Assembly: GCA_032622095.1 (NCBI GenBank)
Contig: CP136061.1
Coordinates: forward strand, 49,547,797 to 49,611,796
Reading direction: 5' to 3'
Length of the DNA: 64,000 bases
DNA from: Siphonodentalium dalli
Taxonomy: Eukaryota; Mollusca; Scaphopoda; Gadilida; Siphonodentaliidae
Numbering within the stretch: position 1 is the first letter of the stretch; the number at the start of each line of letters is the position of its first letter. Positions 47,515 through 56,526 of the stretch are shown here, piece after piece. Position numbers and translations under genes: made by a program. The notes under the pieces are model-generated. The model was given only the letters and a program-made list of their open reading frames with translations, was not told where the DNA came from and made no database searches.

Positions 47515-47905
47515 TATATATTTACACACTAAGTGTTGTTATCACTAAATCCAGCATTCTGATTGGTCGGCGCCCACGTGGCTAGTTGCAGTTATTTCTC
47601 GGTGAATGTGCAACGCCTTATAACACCAAGCTAATAACACCATCGATACGTCATTAGGTTTGGAAAGACGAACGCGTAATGCTTTGGGCGCATTTTGACT
47701 CGCGCAGGATTGACTTAATACATCATCGGGTTTCAACATGAAGAGAAATTGTTCCTATTAACTTTTGCCAAGGGTGCTATTGGGTATTTTGGGCTGATCT
47801 TGTCACGATACACTTTTCGATTTAAATATATTTACAAAAGTGGCTTTTTCGCTAAATGTATATAAATATAAGGATTAACTGTCATGTGGACTATTTTTAT
47901 GGAGA
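47515..47905 (+). mobile_element. Hairpin-bearing element, left part, split by the Polinton
   Basis: Reverse-complement copy of 10184-10653, running up to TTTTTATGGAGA at 47905. The remainder resumes at 62049. A 42-bp internal stretch near 47618-47650 differs between the copies. Confidence 0.8.
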
Positions 47906-48312
47906 AGTAGTATATATTGAGCTGTGTCACCCCCAAGCGAGGTTCAACCGTTCAACCAATGTTTACATAACACGTTGCTATGTTGTGTTGTTAAGGGGGT
48001 ATTTAAATTTAAAGGTAGACAATGGGTTTAAAGGGACAACAATTGAATTTAAATGGATGCTATTGAAATGTATTTAAAGGGAAAGATAGAAGAATTAATC
48101 GGGTCATTGAATTTAATGAGTGTGTTGAATGGGTTGTAATTGATAGAGTATACAAAGAATGAATCAGGTCATTGAAACTGTTTCGAGTGAGATCGGGTCA
48201 GTGATTTATCTAGCGGGAGGTCTAATTTATCAATGGATAGAGTATACAAAAAATGAATCGGGTGATTGACGAATGGTTTATCTATAATTGAATGACAGAT
48301 ATATAAGAATTT
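47906..48312 (+). repeat. Polinton left terminal inverted repeat
   Basis: 407 bp, apparently identical to the reverse complement of 61642-62048. It contains degenerate tandem copies of a word GAGTATACAAARAATGAATC and GGTCATTGAAACTGTTTC near 48084, 48139 and 48235; a further copy at 48340 lies just inside. These words match the first codons of the NADAR gene. Confidence 0.9.
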
Positions 48313-48488
48313 TCTAGCGGGTGGTCTAATTATTCAATGGATAGAGTATACAAAAAATGAATCGGGTGATTGAAACTGTTTCGGGTGACATCGAGTATAA
48401 GAATTTGCTCGAGTCAACGATTATATCAAGGGAGGTCGGGAATGTGAATATTCAGCATTAGTTCTGTCGGAGGGCTATAATATTTAAG

Positions 48489-50305
48489 ATGGCGAATAAA
48501 TGTAATGAATGTAATTATGTATTCGAATCAAATGAAGATGAAATAAACCATAAAGAATTACATACGGGTATAATTGGACTGATATGTGGAAGCAACCTAT
48601 CCGTAAGTATGTGACTATTTAGACTTGGAGTTTTAAACAACCATAATTGTGTTGTTTATATAAATTAAGAATGAAACATTTGTTACAGGTTGGTGATAGA
48701 GAACAGCTATTCAGTTGCCACCAGTGTGAGAAGCGTTACAAGGAGAAGAAAAATCTGAATGCGCATATTAAGAGCGTGCATCAAAACGTTGTGTTTGTTT
48801 GTAACAAATGCACTAAAGTATTCGCGAGTAAGATCAATATGCAGAAACATGAGAAGACGTGCGAGGAATTGCAATGTCATGAGTGCAACCAGAAAGTAAT
48901 GGGTAGAGATAAGCTACGTCAGCATGTGAAAGAACGACACGAAAGAGTCAAATGTAATAGCTGTCCAAAAACATTCAACAATGATTTCAATCGACGTAGA
49001 CACGAAAAATCATGCGAAGAAGGTGGTCATGTTTGTGTAACGTGTAATAAGAAATGCGTTACAAAGCGCGGTCTGCAAGCACATATGATAACACATCAAG
49101 TTGAAGAAGTGATGGAAGTTTCAAAGGAATATTCATGTCGCTTCTGTAATGGAATTTTCCCTGACAAGCATGAGTTATATCTACATAGAAGAATTGAACA
49201 TTTTCAAACTGGTGGAAGTTTACAGAAAACACCGTGGGGAGATAATGAAGCACCTTGGATAAATCAGGACTCCTCTATAGACGTTAAATTGAAAACAGTT
49301 TATGAAGCTAACAGCGGCATCATTTTAGAAGGCCACAGAAAAGGACCGATCGAAACCACATATAATTTTCCAATATCGAACGAAGTAACTATAGATTATA
49401 TTATTGGAAAGATAGAAGAAATATATGAAGACAGACAACATTCCTTCAAATTCAATTTAATGTTTGGATTTATTATGAAAAATCGAGAAAATGATCGCTA
49501 CAGATATTACATACCGTATTACAACAATGCAGTTTTCGAACTTCCGGTTTACGTGTCCAGAAGGAGTGATTTAGTGAAAATAAAATCTAAATTGGAGCAA
49601 CTAGATATAACTTCAGAAATTTTGAAGAACAGACCGGATACAAAATGGATTCCAGTGTTGTTGACTAACTTGAATATTCATGTTTTCGATACATCATACC
49701 CTATCGGTATGATAACGAACATTCCTGACCATTTAAGAAAAGAGAGTATATATCTACTAATTAAGAATGAACATAATGGGAAACCATACAGAGATAATTT
49801 ATGTGCCTTTAGATGCGTGGCATTACACAAAGGATGCGAAATTGGAAGTCTGGAAGTAATGACCAAAACATTACACGCCGAATGGATGATATATAAACCA
49901 TCAAAAATATTTAAAGGATTGTTAGCGGAAGAAATTCCCGAAATGGAGAGTTTATTCAAAATAAACGTGGAAGCGTACGATCTAGGGGAAAATGGAAATG
50001 CAGTTTCCATATACAAATCCAGAAGACTGCATGACACTACGTTGTACGTGAATATATATCAGAATCACATGATGTATATTCGAGATTTTTCGAAATATGC
50101 ATCCAAATTCCAATGTAAAACGTGTGATCAACATTTTAACAAGGCGTTTAACGCGCATCGTCATCAAAAAACATGTTCCGAAAAGACCAAGTATATATAT
50201 CCGGGAGGTTTTTACAAACCTATGCAAAATATATTCCAAAAGTTAGAAGAACATGGAATCTATGTTTCCGAAAATGACAGAACATTTCCCTGGTTACGAT
50301 TTTGA
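48489..50305 (+). CDS. POLB: Polinton DNA polymerase B, N-terminal part (spliced)
   Basis: Proposed exons 48489-48602 and 48689-50305, with an 86-bp intron bounded by CC|GTAAGT and TTACAG|GT, phase 0. Exon 1 encodes MANKCNECNYVFES and a first C2H2-type finger; exon 2 adds six more (for example FVCNKCTKVFASKINMQKH, VKCNSCPKTFNN). Then comes a region typical of Polinton polymerases: LCAFRCVALHKG (OTU-like Cys box), the terminal-protein-like middle and a further finger (QCKTCDQHFNKAF) before the exonuclease domain. The frame ends at 50305 just as the exonuclease begins; the polymerase continues one frame over in the next feature, so this protein is frameshifted here. Without splicing the first Met in frame would be at 48647. 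Role: element replication in the nucleus. Confidence 0.75.
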
Positions 50306-51902
50306 AGCACTTATTGAACGAATTGATGATAGAGTGACAGATTCCCTCAATTGGATCCAGAAACACATACCGATAAGTGTTTCAATTTGCAGTAACGTGG
50401 ACGGTCACGAAGAAGCCATATGTATAGTCGAGTCTGATGTGGATACATTAATTTCAAAAATGATAAATAAAATGCGTGAAATTGCAGTTTCAGTGGAAAT
50501 ATTGGCTATAGCTAAATGGGAGTCGGTGATAAAAGATATCAAAAATAAGCTAGAAGAAGAAGAAGCTGATGATGACGATGATGATGATGATGATGAAGAG
50601 GATAAAATTACGCCACTATCGAGATTATATGGACAATTTAATTCCTATATAAAACAAACACCGATACTCGGATTCAATTCGAGTAATTATGACCTTAATC
50701 TGATAAAGAAATATGTGGCTAAACATTTGAATTTACACTGCACTGAATTGGAACCTTTCGTTGTGAAGAAAAACAATTCATACTTATGTATCGCCTCAGA
50801 AAATTTAAAATTTATGGATATATCACACTTCTTAGCGCAGGGTTCATCATATTCAAAATTTCTGAAGGCGTATGACGTGACTGAAAATAAGGGGAAGTTC
50901 CCATACGAATGGTTTGACGATGAGTCGAAATTATTTGCCACCACATTACCACCGCATGAATCATTTTATAATCACATGACTGATTGTAATATTTCTACGG
51001 AAGAATATGAACAGTGCGTCACAGTATGGAATGAGAATAATATGAGATTATTCAAGGACTATCTAGTGTGGTACAACAATTTAGATGTAAAACCCTTCGT
51101 GACTGCTGTTGAGCGACTGCAATCATTATACTTCAAAAAGAACATAGATGTTTTAAAGACTGCAATTTCAGTTCCTGGAATATCGAGACAGCTTCTGTTT
51201 TCAGCAGCGAGAGAAAAGAATGTAAATTTCGCACTATTCGGCTTTCAGGATACTGATTTATATGAAACTGTGAAGAGAAACGTTATAGGAGGACCTTCAA
51301 TCATCTATCATAGATTTCAGCAAGCAAACAAAACAAGAATTAGAGGTGATAAACTATGCAAGTCTATTCTAGGATTCGATGCGAATGCGTTGTATCTACA
51401 CTGCTTCGAAAAACTATTACCAACTGGTCCGTACATACGCAGAATATCCAACAACGATTTCAAACCGGAAGTTCGTGATAAATACATGTCTGCTTATTAT
51501 TATATGGACTGGATAGCAAAAACTAACAAAATCTCAATCCACCATAAGTTAAATCAGGGATATGAAGTAAGGATCGGTAAATATCCGGTTGACGGTTTCG
51601 TGGCGAATCAAAATCAACCAACTGTGATCGAATTTAATGGATGCTACACGCATGCGCATACTTGCGAACTAATGAAAGACATAAAAAATGAGAAATGGTT
51701 GAAAAGGCGAGATGCTACGTATAAGCGAACGATTGAAAAGATGGAATACTTGCAGAAACGAGGATATAAAGTGGAAACATGTGGGAGTGTGACTTTAAAA
51801 AGTACTGTAGAGAGCACCCGGCTATATACGAATTTATCAACTCAAAGAGACCTCAATTCTACCGCAGGCACAGAGGGAAGACGAACGAAGAGCAAATATT
51901 AA
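50253..51902 (+). CDS. POLB: Polinton DNA polymerase B, exonuclease and start of polymerase (frame 2)
   Basis: Carries the 3'-5' exonuclease: Exo I YDFEA (Asp16, Glu18), Exo II GFNSSNYDLNLI (about 140-151) and the Exo III region (KAYDV ... YEWFDD, about 205-225). An Asp run of about nine residues (about 104-115) interrupts between Exo I and II. The protein-priming-type insert follows, then polymerase motif A FDANALYLHCFEKLLPTG (about 374-391). This frame overlaps the N-terminal segment by 53 bp and leaves the conserved reading near 51776, where the next frame takes over. Asp/Glu catalytic residues seen here are intact. The frame changes may be mutations, assembly errors, or recoding. Confidence 0.8.
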   Translation: MESMFPKMTEHFPGYDFEALIERIDDRVTDSLNWIQKHIPISVSICSNVDGHEEAICIVESDVDTLISKMINKMREIAVSVEILAIAKWESVIKDIKNKLEEEEADDDDDDDDDEEDKITPLSRLYGQFNSYIKQTPILGFNSSNYDLNLIKKYVAKHLNLHCTELEPFVVKKNNSYLCIASENLKFMDISHFLAQGSSYSKFLKAYDVTENKGKFPYEWFDDESKLFATTLPPHESFYNHMTDCNISTEEYEQCVTVWNENNMRLFKDYLVWYNNLDVKPFVTAVERLQSLYFKKNIDVLKTAISVPGISRQLLFSAAREKNVNFALFGFQDTDLYETVKRNVIGGPSIIYHRFQQANKTRIRGDKLCKSILGFDANALYLHCFEKLLPTGPYIRRISNNDFKPEVRDKYMSAYYYMDWIAKTNKISIHHKLNQGYEVRIGKYPVDGFVANQNQPTVIEFNGCYTHAHTCELMKDIKNEKWLKRRDATYKRTIEKMEYLQKRGYKVETCGSVTLKSTVESTRLYTNLSTQRDLNSTAGTEGRRTKSKY

Positions 51903-53227
51903 GAGCTGTGTTGGGTGAGACTTTGTTCGGAATGTGTGAAATTGATATTCACGTCCCAGAAGATAAATATGAATATTTCCAAGAAATGTCCCCGATATTT
52001 TGCACGACAGAAGTCCCACTCGAAGCAATCGGCCAACATATGCAAAACCATGTCAGGGAACGAGGGATGTCAACTAAACCGCGACGTCTTCTAGTTGGTG
52101 GAATGAAAGCGGAACAAATATTAATAGCCACACCGCTTTTAAAGTGGTATTTGAATCACGGTATGATAGTTACAAAAATCTATCAGGTGATTGAATACCA
52201 ATCTGACTACTGTTTTCAATCATTCGTGGATGAAGTTAGTAACGCTAGGAGAGCTGGTGATAGAGATCCTAACAAGCAAATAATTGCAGATACGATGAAA
52301 GTAATCGGAAATTCTGGCTATGGATCATTAATTATGAATAAAATGACGCACCGGGATATCAAGTACATACAAGGTGAACACGAGACGTGCTTGAAAATAA
52401 ACGACCCATTATTTCGTAAACTGGAGTGTTTGGACGAAGAAGACTCTTTTTACGAAATTGAAATGAACAAACGTCGTATTAAACTCGATCTTCCGATCCA
52501 ATTGGGCTATTTTATTCTACAATATGCGAAACTGCACATGTTAAATTTTTACTACGAATGTTTAGATAAATATCTTGACAGGTCTGATTTTCAATATTGT
52601 GAAATGGACACTGACTCACCATACATAGCTATAACAGGAAATAGCTTGAGTGACGTCATCAAACCGACAATGATGAAATCTTATGAGAATGGATTAAAAA
52701 ATCATTGCAACGATAATGAAAAACAAATTGTTGGAGAGGATATGTGTTGGTTCCCAAGAACTTGTTGCGAAAAACATTCGAAATTTGACAAGAGGAAGCC
52801 AGGACTTTTTAAATTAGAATTTCAAGGAGATGAAATCATAGGCTTGTGTAGTAAGACGTATATTGTTAGAAAATCCATAAATATCAAACCATCCAGCATG
52901 CAAATAGTGGGAGATATTTTACAAAGAAAAGCTATGGGCTTAAAGAAGAAGAAGAAGAAATTTATAAATAGAACTAAGAATGAATATAAATTTAGTTCCA
53001 AAGGGGTAACGAAAAGAAGAGTTACAGCACCCATGAGTAAATTTCGAAGGGTTATCAGGACGGGACTATCGGAATCATCCACAAATAGAGGTTTTAGAGC
53101 CAGAAACAATACCATATACACATATACTCAAGAAAAAACAGGATTTTCATATTTTTACTGCAAGCGGAAAGTTATGGATGATGGTGTTTCGACAGAGCCT
53201 GTAGATATTATTTTATCACCGAAGTAG
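51779..53227 (+). CDS. POLB: Polinton DNA polymerase B, palm and thumb (frame 3)
   Basis: Starts with the conserved MWECDFKKYCREH block, which in relatives lies in the middle of the protein, so this is not a natural N-terminus. Polymerase motif B is KVIGNSGYGSL (about 180-190) and the catalytic motif C is CEMDTDSPYI (about 277-286). A basic KKKKKK run and the family C-terminus RRVTAPMSKFRRV, GFSYFYCKRKVMDDGVST close the protein. It is in the same frame as the N-terminal segment, so the two frame changes flanking the middle segment compensate each other. Ends at 53227, about 420 bp before the convergent protease gene. Confidence 0.85.
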   Translation: MWECDFKKYCREHPAIYEFINSKRPQFYRRHRGKTNEEQILRAVLGETLFGMCEIDIHVPEDKYEYFQEMSPIFCTTEVPLEAIGQHMQNHVRERGMSTKPRRLLVGGMKAEQILIATPLLKWYLNHGMIVTKIYQVIEYQSDYCFQSFVDEVSNARRAGDRDPNKQIIADTMKVIGNSGYGSLIMNKMTHRDIKYIQGEHETCLKINDPLFRKLECLDEEDSFYEIEMNKRRIKLDLPIQLGYFILQYAKLHMLNFYYECLDKYLDRSDFQYCEMDTDSPYIAITGNSLSDVIKPTMMKSYENGLKNHCNDNEKQIVGEDMCWFPRTCCEKHSKFDKRKPGLFKLEFQGDEIIGLCSKTYIVRKSINIKPSSMQIVGDILQRKAMGLKKKKKKFINRTKNEYKFSSKGVTKRRVTAPMSKFRRVIRTGLSESSTNRGFRARNNTIYTYTQEKTGFSYFYCKRKVMDDGVSTEPVDIILSPK

Positions 53228-53650
53228 AAAGAAAGAAGAAAAAAAAGGAGAAAAAAAAGAAGAATCCACGGTGGGAAATACACCTATATATCTTAAAGCT
53301 ATAACTGATCTCATAGATAGAAAAGTTATAGTTTGGATATATAGCTAGTCTCAAGTCTAGATAAAGTATGAGAGCCATCGTGGACATTATTATGTACGGG
53401 GTCCGCATATAGGTATTGCTTAAATGGCACAGGGTGGTTGCAGAAACAAGAGACTACTCGTGTTACAGACAGAAGTTTACTCAACGCTCTTTATGTTTAC
53501 CTAATATAAACATCATAAGCCGCCCGTATCTTTAAACACTACCAATCTTGCTTGATATAAAATGCATTAGCGCCCGACATAGTCGTGCTGGTTCGAATTT
53601 GATTGGGAATTGAGACAAGAATGTTTTGTTGAGAAAATTCTGATTTTATT
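53228..53650. other. Convergent intergenic region of the Polinton
   Basis: Lies between the stop of the plus-strand polymerase and the stop of the minus-strand protease. An A/G-rich run at 53227-53264 may be part of the 3' processing region. A GATAG/CTATC-type stem (TAAAGCTATAACTGATCTCA / AAAGTTATAGTTTGGATATATAGC area) is weak. Confidence 0.45.
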
Positions 53651-54109
53651 TTAAATACAAAATGGATATATATGTTGTATATATGTATAGACGAATATAT
53701 CATTGGAATATAAATTATCACCGAATATAGACTGAAAGTTTTTCATAGAAACACCATTACATTTAGATAATAAATATAAAATACAATATTGTCCGCAAAC
53801 ATCCGTGTTGAAGTTTTGAAATCGTGTTGTATTATGCACGATGGGTAATTTCAGTTTATTCAAATAATTGTATATCTCTGCACTGTATGTCCCCGGAGCT
53901 TGTCCGTAGCTATCGAAAATTTCCACACGATTATCACTCAAATATATCGCTAGCCAATGAAAACCTGCGTATCCTGCAGGGTCAGTGTTGACAATAAGTC
54001 CTCGTTTGTGTCTCTTAGCGGGGATTTTATCAGCTGGAAATACACCCTCCACACATTTCGATAGATTCGAGTCAGATCTGATACAACACTGTAATTGATT
54101 GGTGTTCAT
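53651..54109 (-). CDS. PRO: Adenovirus-like cysteine protease
   Basis: 152 residues, usual for this family. It would cleave capsid precursors during particle maturation. Seen: GVFPADKIP (about 22-30), the catalytic His51 in GFHWLAIYL, the acidic partner Asp66 in EIFDSYG, Gln98 in TRFQNF and nucleophile Cys109 in CGQYCILYL, in the His-Asp/Glu-Gln-Cys order of adenain-type proteases. The start ATG overlaps the stop of the major capsid gene by four bases (ATGA-type junction), consistent with co-expression. Complete and intact. Confidence 0.9.
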   Translation of the reverse strand: MNTNQLQCCIRSDSNLSKCVEGVFPADKIPAKRHKRGLIVNTDPAGYAGFHWLAIYLSDNRVEIFDSYGQAPGTYSAEIYNYLNKLKLPIVHNTTRFQNFNTDVCGQYCILYLLSKCNGVSMKNFQSIFGDNLYSNDIFVYTYIQHIYPFCI

Positions 54110-55479
54110 TCTGTGATTACGTTTCTTTGCTGATCTATCTGAAATAACGCTGGCGTTTCGCTGTAAATTATACAGGACACAGCTTCCGTTAATGCTTTTC
54201 CGAATTCTACCTGTAATCTGATGTTACCGCGTTTAAGTAGTGGTAAAGACGCAGTACCGAAGTTAGGTTCCAAGTCATAGCAAAATAATGCATTACCATC
54301 GGCATATTCATCCAATGAAATACCATTATCACGATTTTGACGCCATACTCCGCTAAATTCCATCATATCTACGTAGGAATTTGTAAACATTTTACCCTCG
54401 CTCGAAGTGAAATTAAGCTTGGTGGGTCCTGATCTTCCGATCGAAATACCGTCTCGAGTCAAACTAATTTGACGAATATCGAAATTTAGAAAATTATACG
54501 GGTTCTTCGAAAATGTCCCTGTCACTGCAGAACTCGAAACGAAACCTAGTACTAGTCTGGCTGGAGAATAGCCTTGGAATAAATTTTCAAAAGATAATGA
54601 AACCTGACCGGTTTGAATTGACATCATCTTGACTTGGGAGCTGTTGTATGGATATTTCGCTGTGATGCTTTCGAGCGTTTGGTTGTGTGCCAAAATAACT
54701 GATGGAGAAACCTTGACCTTGCAAGTTTCTAAGATCGCGTCTTCTATGTGTACTTTGTACGTTGCATCATCGCTGGTTGTCATTAGACAGAACGACGGGT
54801 TGGTGCGATACAGCCTCACGACAATGTCCACTTGATTAAGTATATAACGATTTTGCAAAAATACATCATGCAGTATCGGTCCGCATAAGTCTATAGTTTT
54901 GCTCTCTGACATGCTCTTGGAACGCTCTATGAGTCCGATGTTCAGTCCTTTCGTGTTCGCGTCGTCCATATGACCGTTCCTATCTTCGTAAAATAGCTGA
55001 CTTTTCAGCTGCGTGATTTTCTCGCTCGCCCCGTATTTCAACAGCGTTTGAATAATACTCTTGTATTGGTAATTATTGGTGTTTGATGATACCAGCCTCC
55101 CAGACATGAAGATGTCTACTTGTTCAAACATTGAGGACATAAAAAGATTTACCGGCCCGACTTTATCAGTCGATGCAATCGACGTGCCGTCTTTTTTGGT
55201 AATTTTAGCTTTTATGTGTAATCGACTTCTTTTCAAATCCAGATATTCCATGGCATTCTGTCCCGATATATGGAACTCGATAGGTGAAATGGTACTTAAT
55301 TGTGACACAGGACGAATTTCTTCAAAAGTTATACTTTGAACTCCAGTTTGATGAGGCGGCAACTCAAAAAGGTTAAGGGAGCTGGGCTGTGACTCACTGA
55401 ACGCATCTTTGTTTAACACCGACATCATCGAACGAATCAGGCTTCCTTCTCTTGATAATATTCGGCGGCTTACTGACAA
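54106..55479 (-). CDS. MCP: Major capsid protein (double jelly-roll)
   Basis: 457 residues. It matches the Polinton PY protein, identified in published work as a double-jelly-roll major capsid protein. Recognisable blocks: SPIEFHISGQNAMEYLDLKR (about 65-84), VNLFMSSMFEQVDIFMSGR (first jelly roll), NRYILNQVDIVVRLYR (about 205-220) and VDMMEFSGVWRQNRDNGISL (C-terminal half). No transmembrane segments. The start is the first Met after the upstream gene and overlaps its C-terminal coding region by 86 bp. Length is close to the usual size. It would form the icosahedral shell together with the minor capsid protein at 55759-56199. Confidence 0.85.
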   Translation of the reverse strand: MSVSRRILSREGSLIRSMMSVLNKDAFSESQPSSLNLFELPPHQTGVQSITFEEIRPVSQLSTISPIEFHISGQNAMEYLDLKRSRLHIKAKITKKDGTSIASTDKVGPVNLFMSSMFEQVDIFMSGRLVSSNTNNYQYKSIIQTLLKYGASEKITQLKSQLFYEDRNGHMDDANTKGLNIGLIERSKSMSESKTIDLCGPILHDVFLQNRYILNQVDIVVRLYRTNPSFCLMTTSDDATYKVHIEDAILETCKVKVSPSVILAHNQTLESITAKYPYNSSQVKMMSIQTGQVSLSFENLFQGYSPARLVLGFVSSSAVTGTFSKNPYNFLNFDIRQISLTRDGISIGRSGPTKLNFTSSEGKMFTNSYVDMMEFSGVWRQNRDNGISLDEYADGNALFCYDLEPNFGTASLPLLKRGNIRLQVEFGKALTEAVSCIIYSETPALFQIDQQRNVITE

Positions 55480-55762
55480 CTGTTCGTTTATTTCCTGTTT
55501 TTATACCGCGTCTCTGTAGCTGACTCTTGGCTCGTTCCACGTCCTGTTGGGAGGGAGATACCAGTGTCACGTCGATATCACTTTTAGGCGGAGGGTGTTC
55601 CGTAGAATATGATTCGATAGGTATCATATAGGTTGATTGACTGTCACCTAAACCACCACCTCGTTGGACGTGATCTTGATAAGTGTTGGTTTTACCGCTG
55701 GCGATATTCTTGTAAAACCTCAACCATTTCTGCGTATCCGGTACATAGAGGTTGTCCATCAT
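55394..55762 (-). CDS. Small Polinton protein between the capsid genes
   Basis: 122 residues. The N-terminus MDNLYVPDTQKWLRFYKNI resembles short proteins found beside capsid genes in other Polintons. A glycine-rich QRGGGLGDS site (about 34-43) could be a maturation cleavage site for the adenain-type protease (inference). The C-terminus is basic (QLQRRGIKTGNKRTVVSKP, IIKRRKP). It might be a core or scaffold protein; function is not established. Start overlaps the preceding minor capsid stop by four bases and its end overlaps MCP by 86 bp in another frame. Confidence 0.6.
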   Translation of the reverse strand: MMDNLYVPDTQKWLRFYKNIASGKTNTYQDHVQRGGGLGDSQSTYMIPIESYSTEHPPPKSDIDVTLVSPSQQDVERAKSQLQRRGIKTGNKRTVVSKPPNIIKRRKPDSFDDVGVKQRCVQ

Positions 55763-56199
55763 AAATAAAATGGATATTTCTTCAAGTGTAACGTGATTGA
55801 GGAAGGCTCAGTCAGAAATAAAGCTAGGTTGTTCATGTGGTCTTTTATATAGAGTTCTATATCATAAATCTCCTTCACTTTGACTGGTAAATATTGAGGT
55901 AATATAAAAGTATGGTTCCATTTGCCATTTCTGGACGGATACACAGCTCGCAACAATGGTTCAAACCCATCGCCGACTATCGACTCTGTGCATATATCGC
56001 TCATCACGTAAATGTGTGATTTCCCTTTATTAGTTTTGCTTTGTTTCGAGAACGCATCAATACCCACGATCGCTATCATCCAGTATCCATCTAATTTGAG
56101 CGGAGTGTTCAAATGAATACGGAAGTGATAGGGTGTGTTGTCTTTCCAATATTTCAGACTCTGGTCGCTTCGTATCGTTATATAGTAATCCGACTGCAT
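55759..56199 (-). CDS. mCP: Minor capsid (penton-like) protein
   Basis: 146 residues. The opening YYITIRSDQSLKYWKDNTPY then FRIHLNTPLKL-DGYWMIAIV is the characteristic start of the Polinton PX protein, considered a single-jelly-roll penton. The segment SHIYVMSDICTESIVGDGFE and a C-terminal Leu/Pro-rich strand pattern fit. It is shorter than many family members. It overlaps the upstream 107-residue gene by 22 bp and the downstream gene by four bases. Confidence 0.75.
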   Translation of the reverse strand: MQSDYYITIRSDQSLKYWKDNTPYHFRIHLNTPLKLDGYWMIAIVGIDAFSKQSKTNKGKSHIYVMSDICTESIVGDGFEPLLRAVYPSRNGKWNHTFILPQYLPVKVKEIYDIELYIKDHMNNLALFLTEPSSITLHLKKYPFYL

Positions 56200-56501
56200 C
56201 TTAATCTCGGCAAAATCGACTTCAAGAGTATCGGTAATATATGTTGATATTTAGTCACTAATCGTCGCTGTTGGTTACGGGTTAATCGCTTAGACACCAG
56301 TCGTCGAATAACCCGTCTGTATTCGTACAACTTCTTTTTATCCGCTCTATTCATAGGACATACACCGATGAGTACATTGTATACAGATTCGACTATTGCA
56401 TGTAGCTGATTGTCAGATAATGTCCTTATAATTGCTTTTCGTTGTGCGTCCGACGTTCTGATTAATATTTCAAATAATGCCAAATATTTCTCGACACCCA
56501 T
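56178..56501 (-). CDS. Small basic helical protein
   Basis: 107 residues, strongly basic, predicted mostly helical (RKAIIRTLSDNQLHAIVES, RADKKKLYEYRRVIRRLV, RRLVTKYQHILPILLKSIL). Short proteins of this style recur next to integrase or capsid genes in Polintons and adintoviruses; I recognise the pattern but know no assigned function. A nucleic-acid-binding or core role is a guess. It lies 25 bp downstream of the integrase stop. Confidence 0.6.
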   Translation of the reverse strand: MGVEKYLALFEILIRTSDAQRKAIIRTLSDNQLHAIVESVYNVLIGVCPMNRADKKKLYEYRRVIRRLVSKRLTRNQQRRLVTKYQHILPILLKSILPRLRCSRITI

Positions 56502-56526
56502 CTTACTATGCCGAAGAGTGGAGTCA

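Noticed and set aside
49678-50239. Minus-strand frames of 119 and 85 residues within the polymerase
   Set aside because: Antisense shadows of a conserved coding region.
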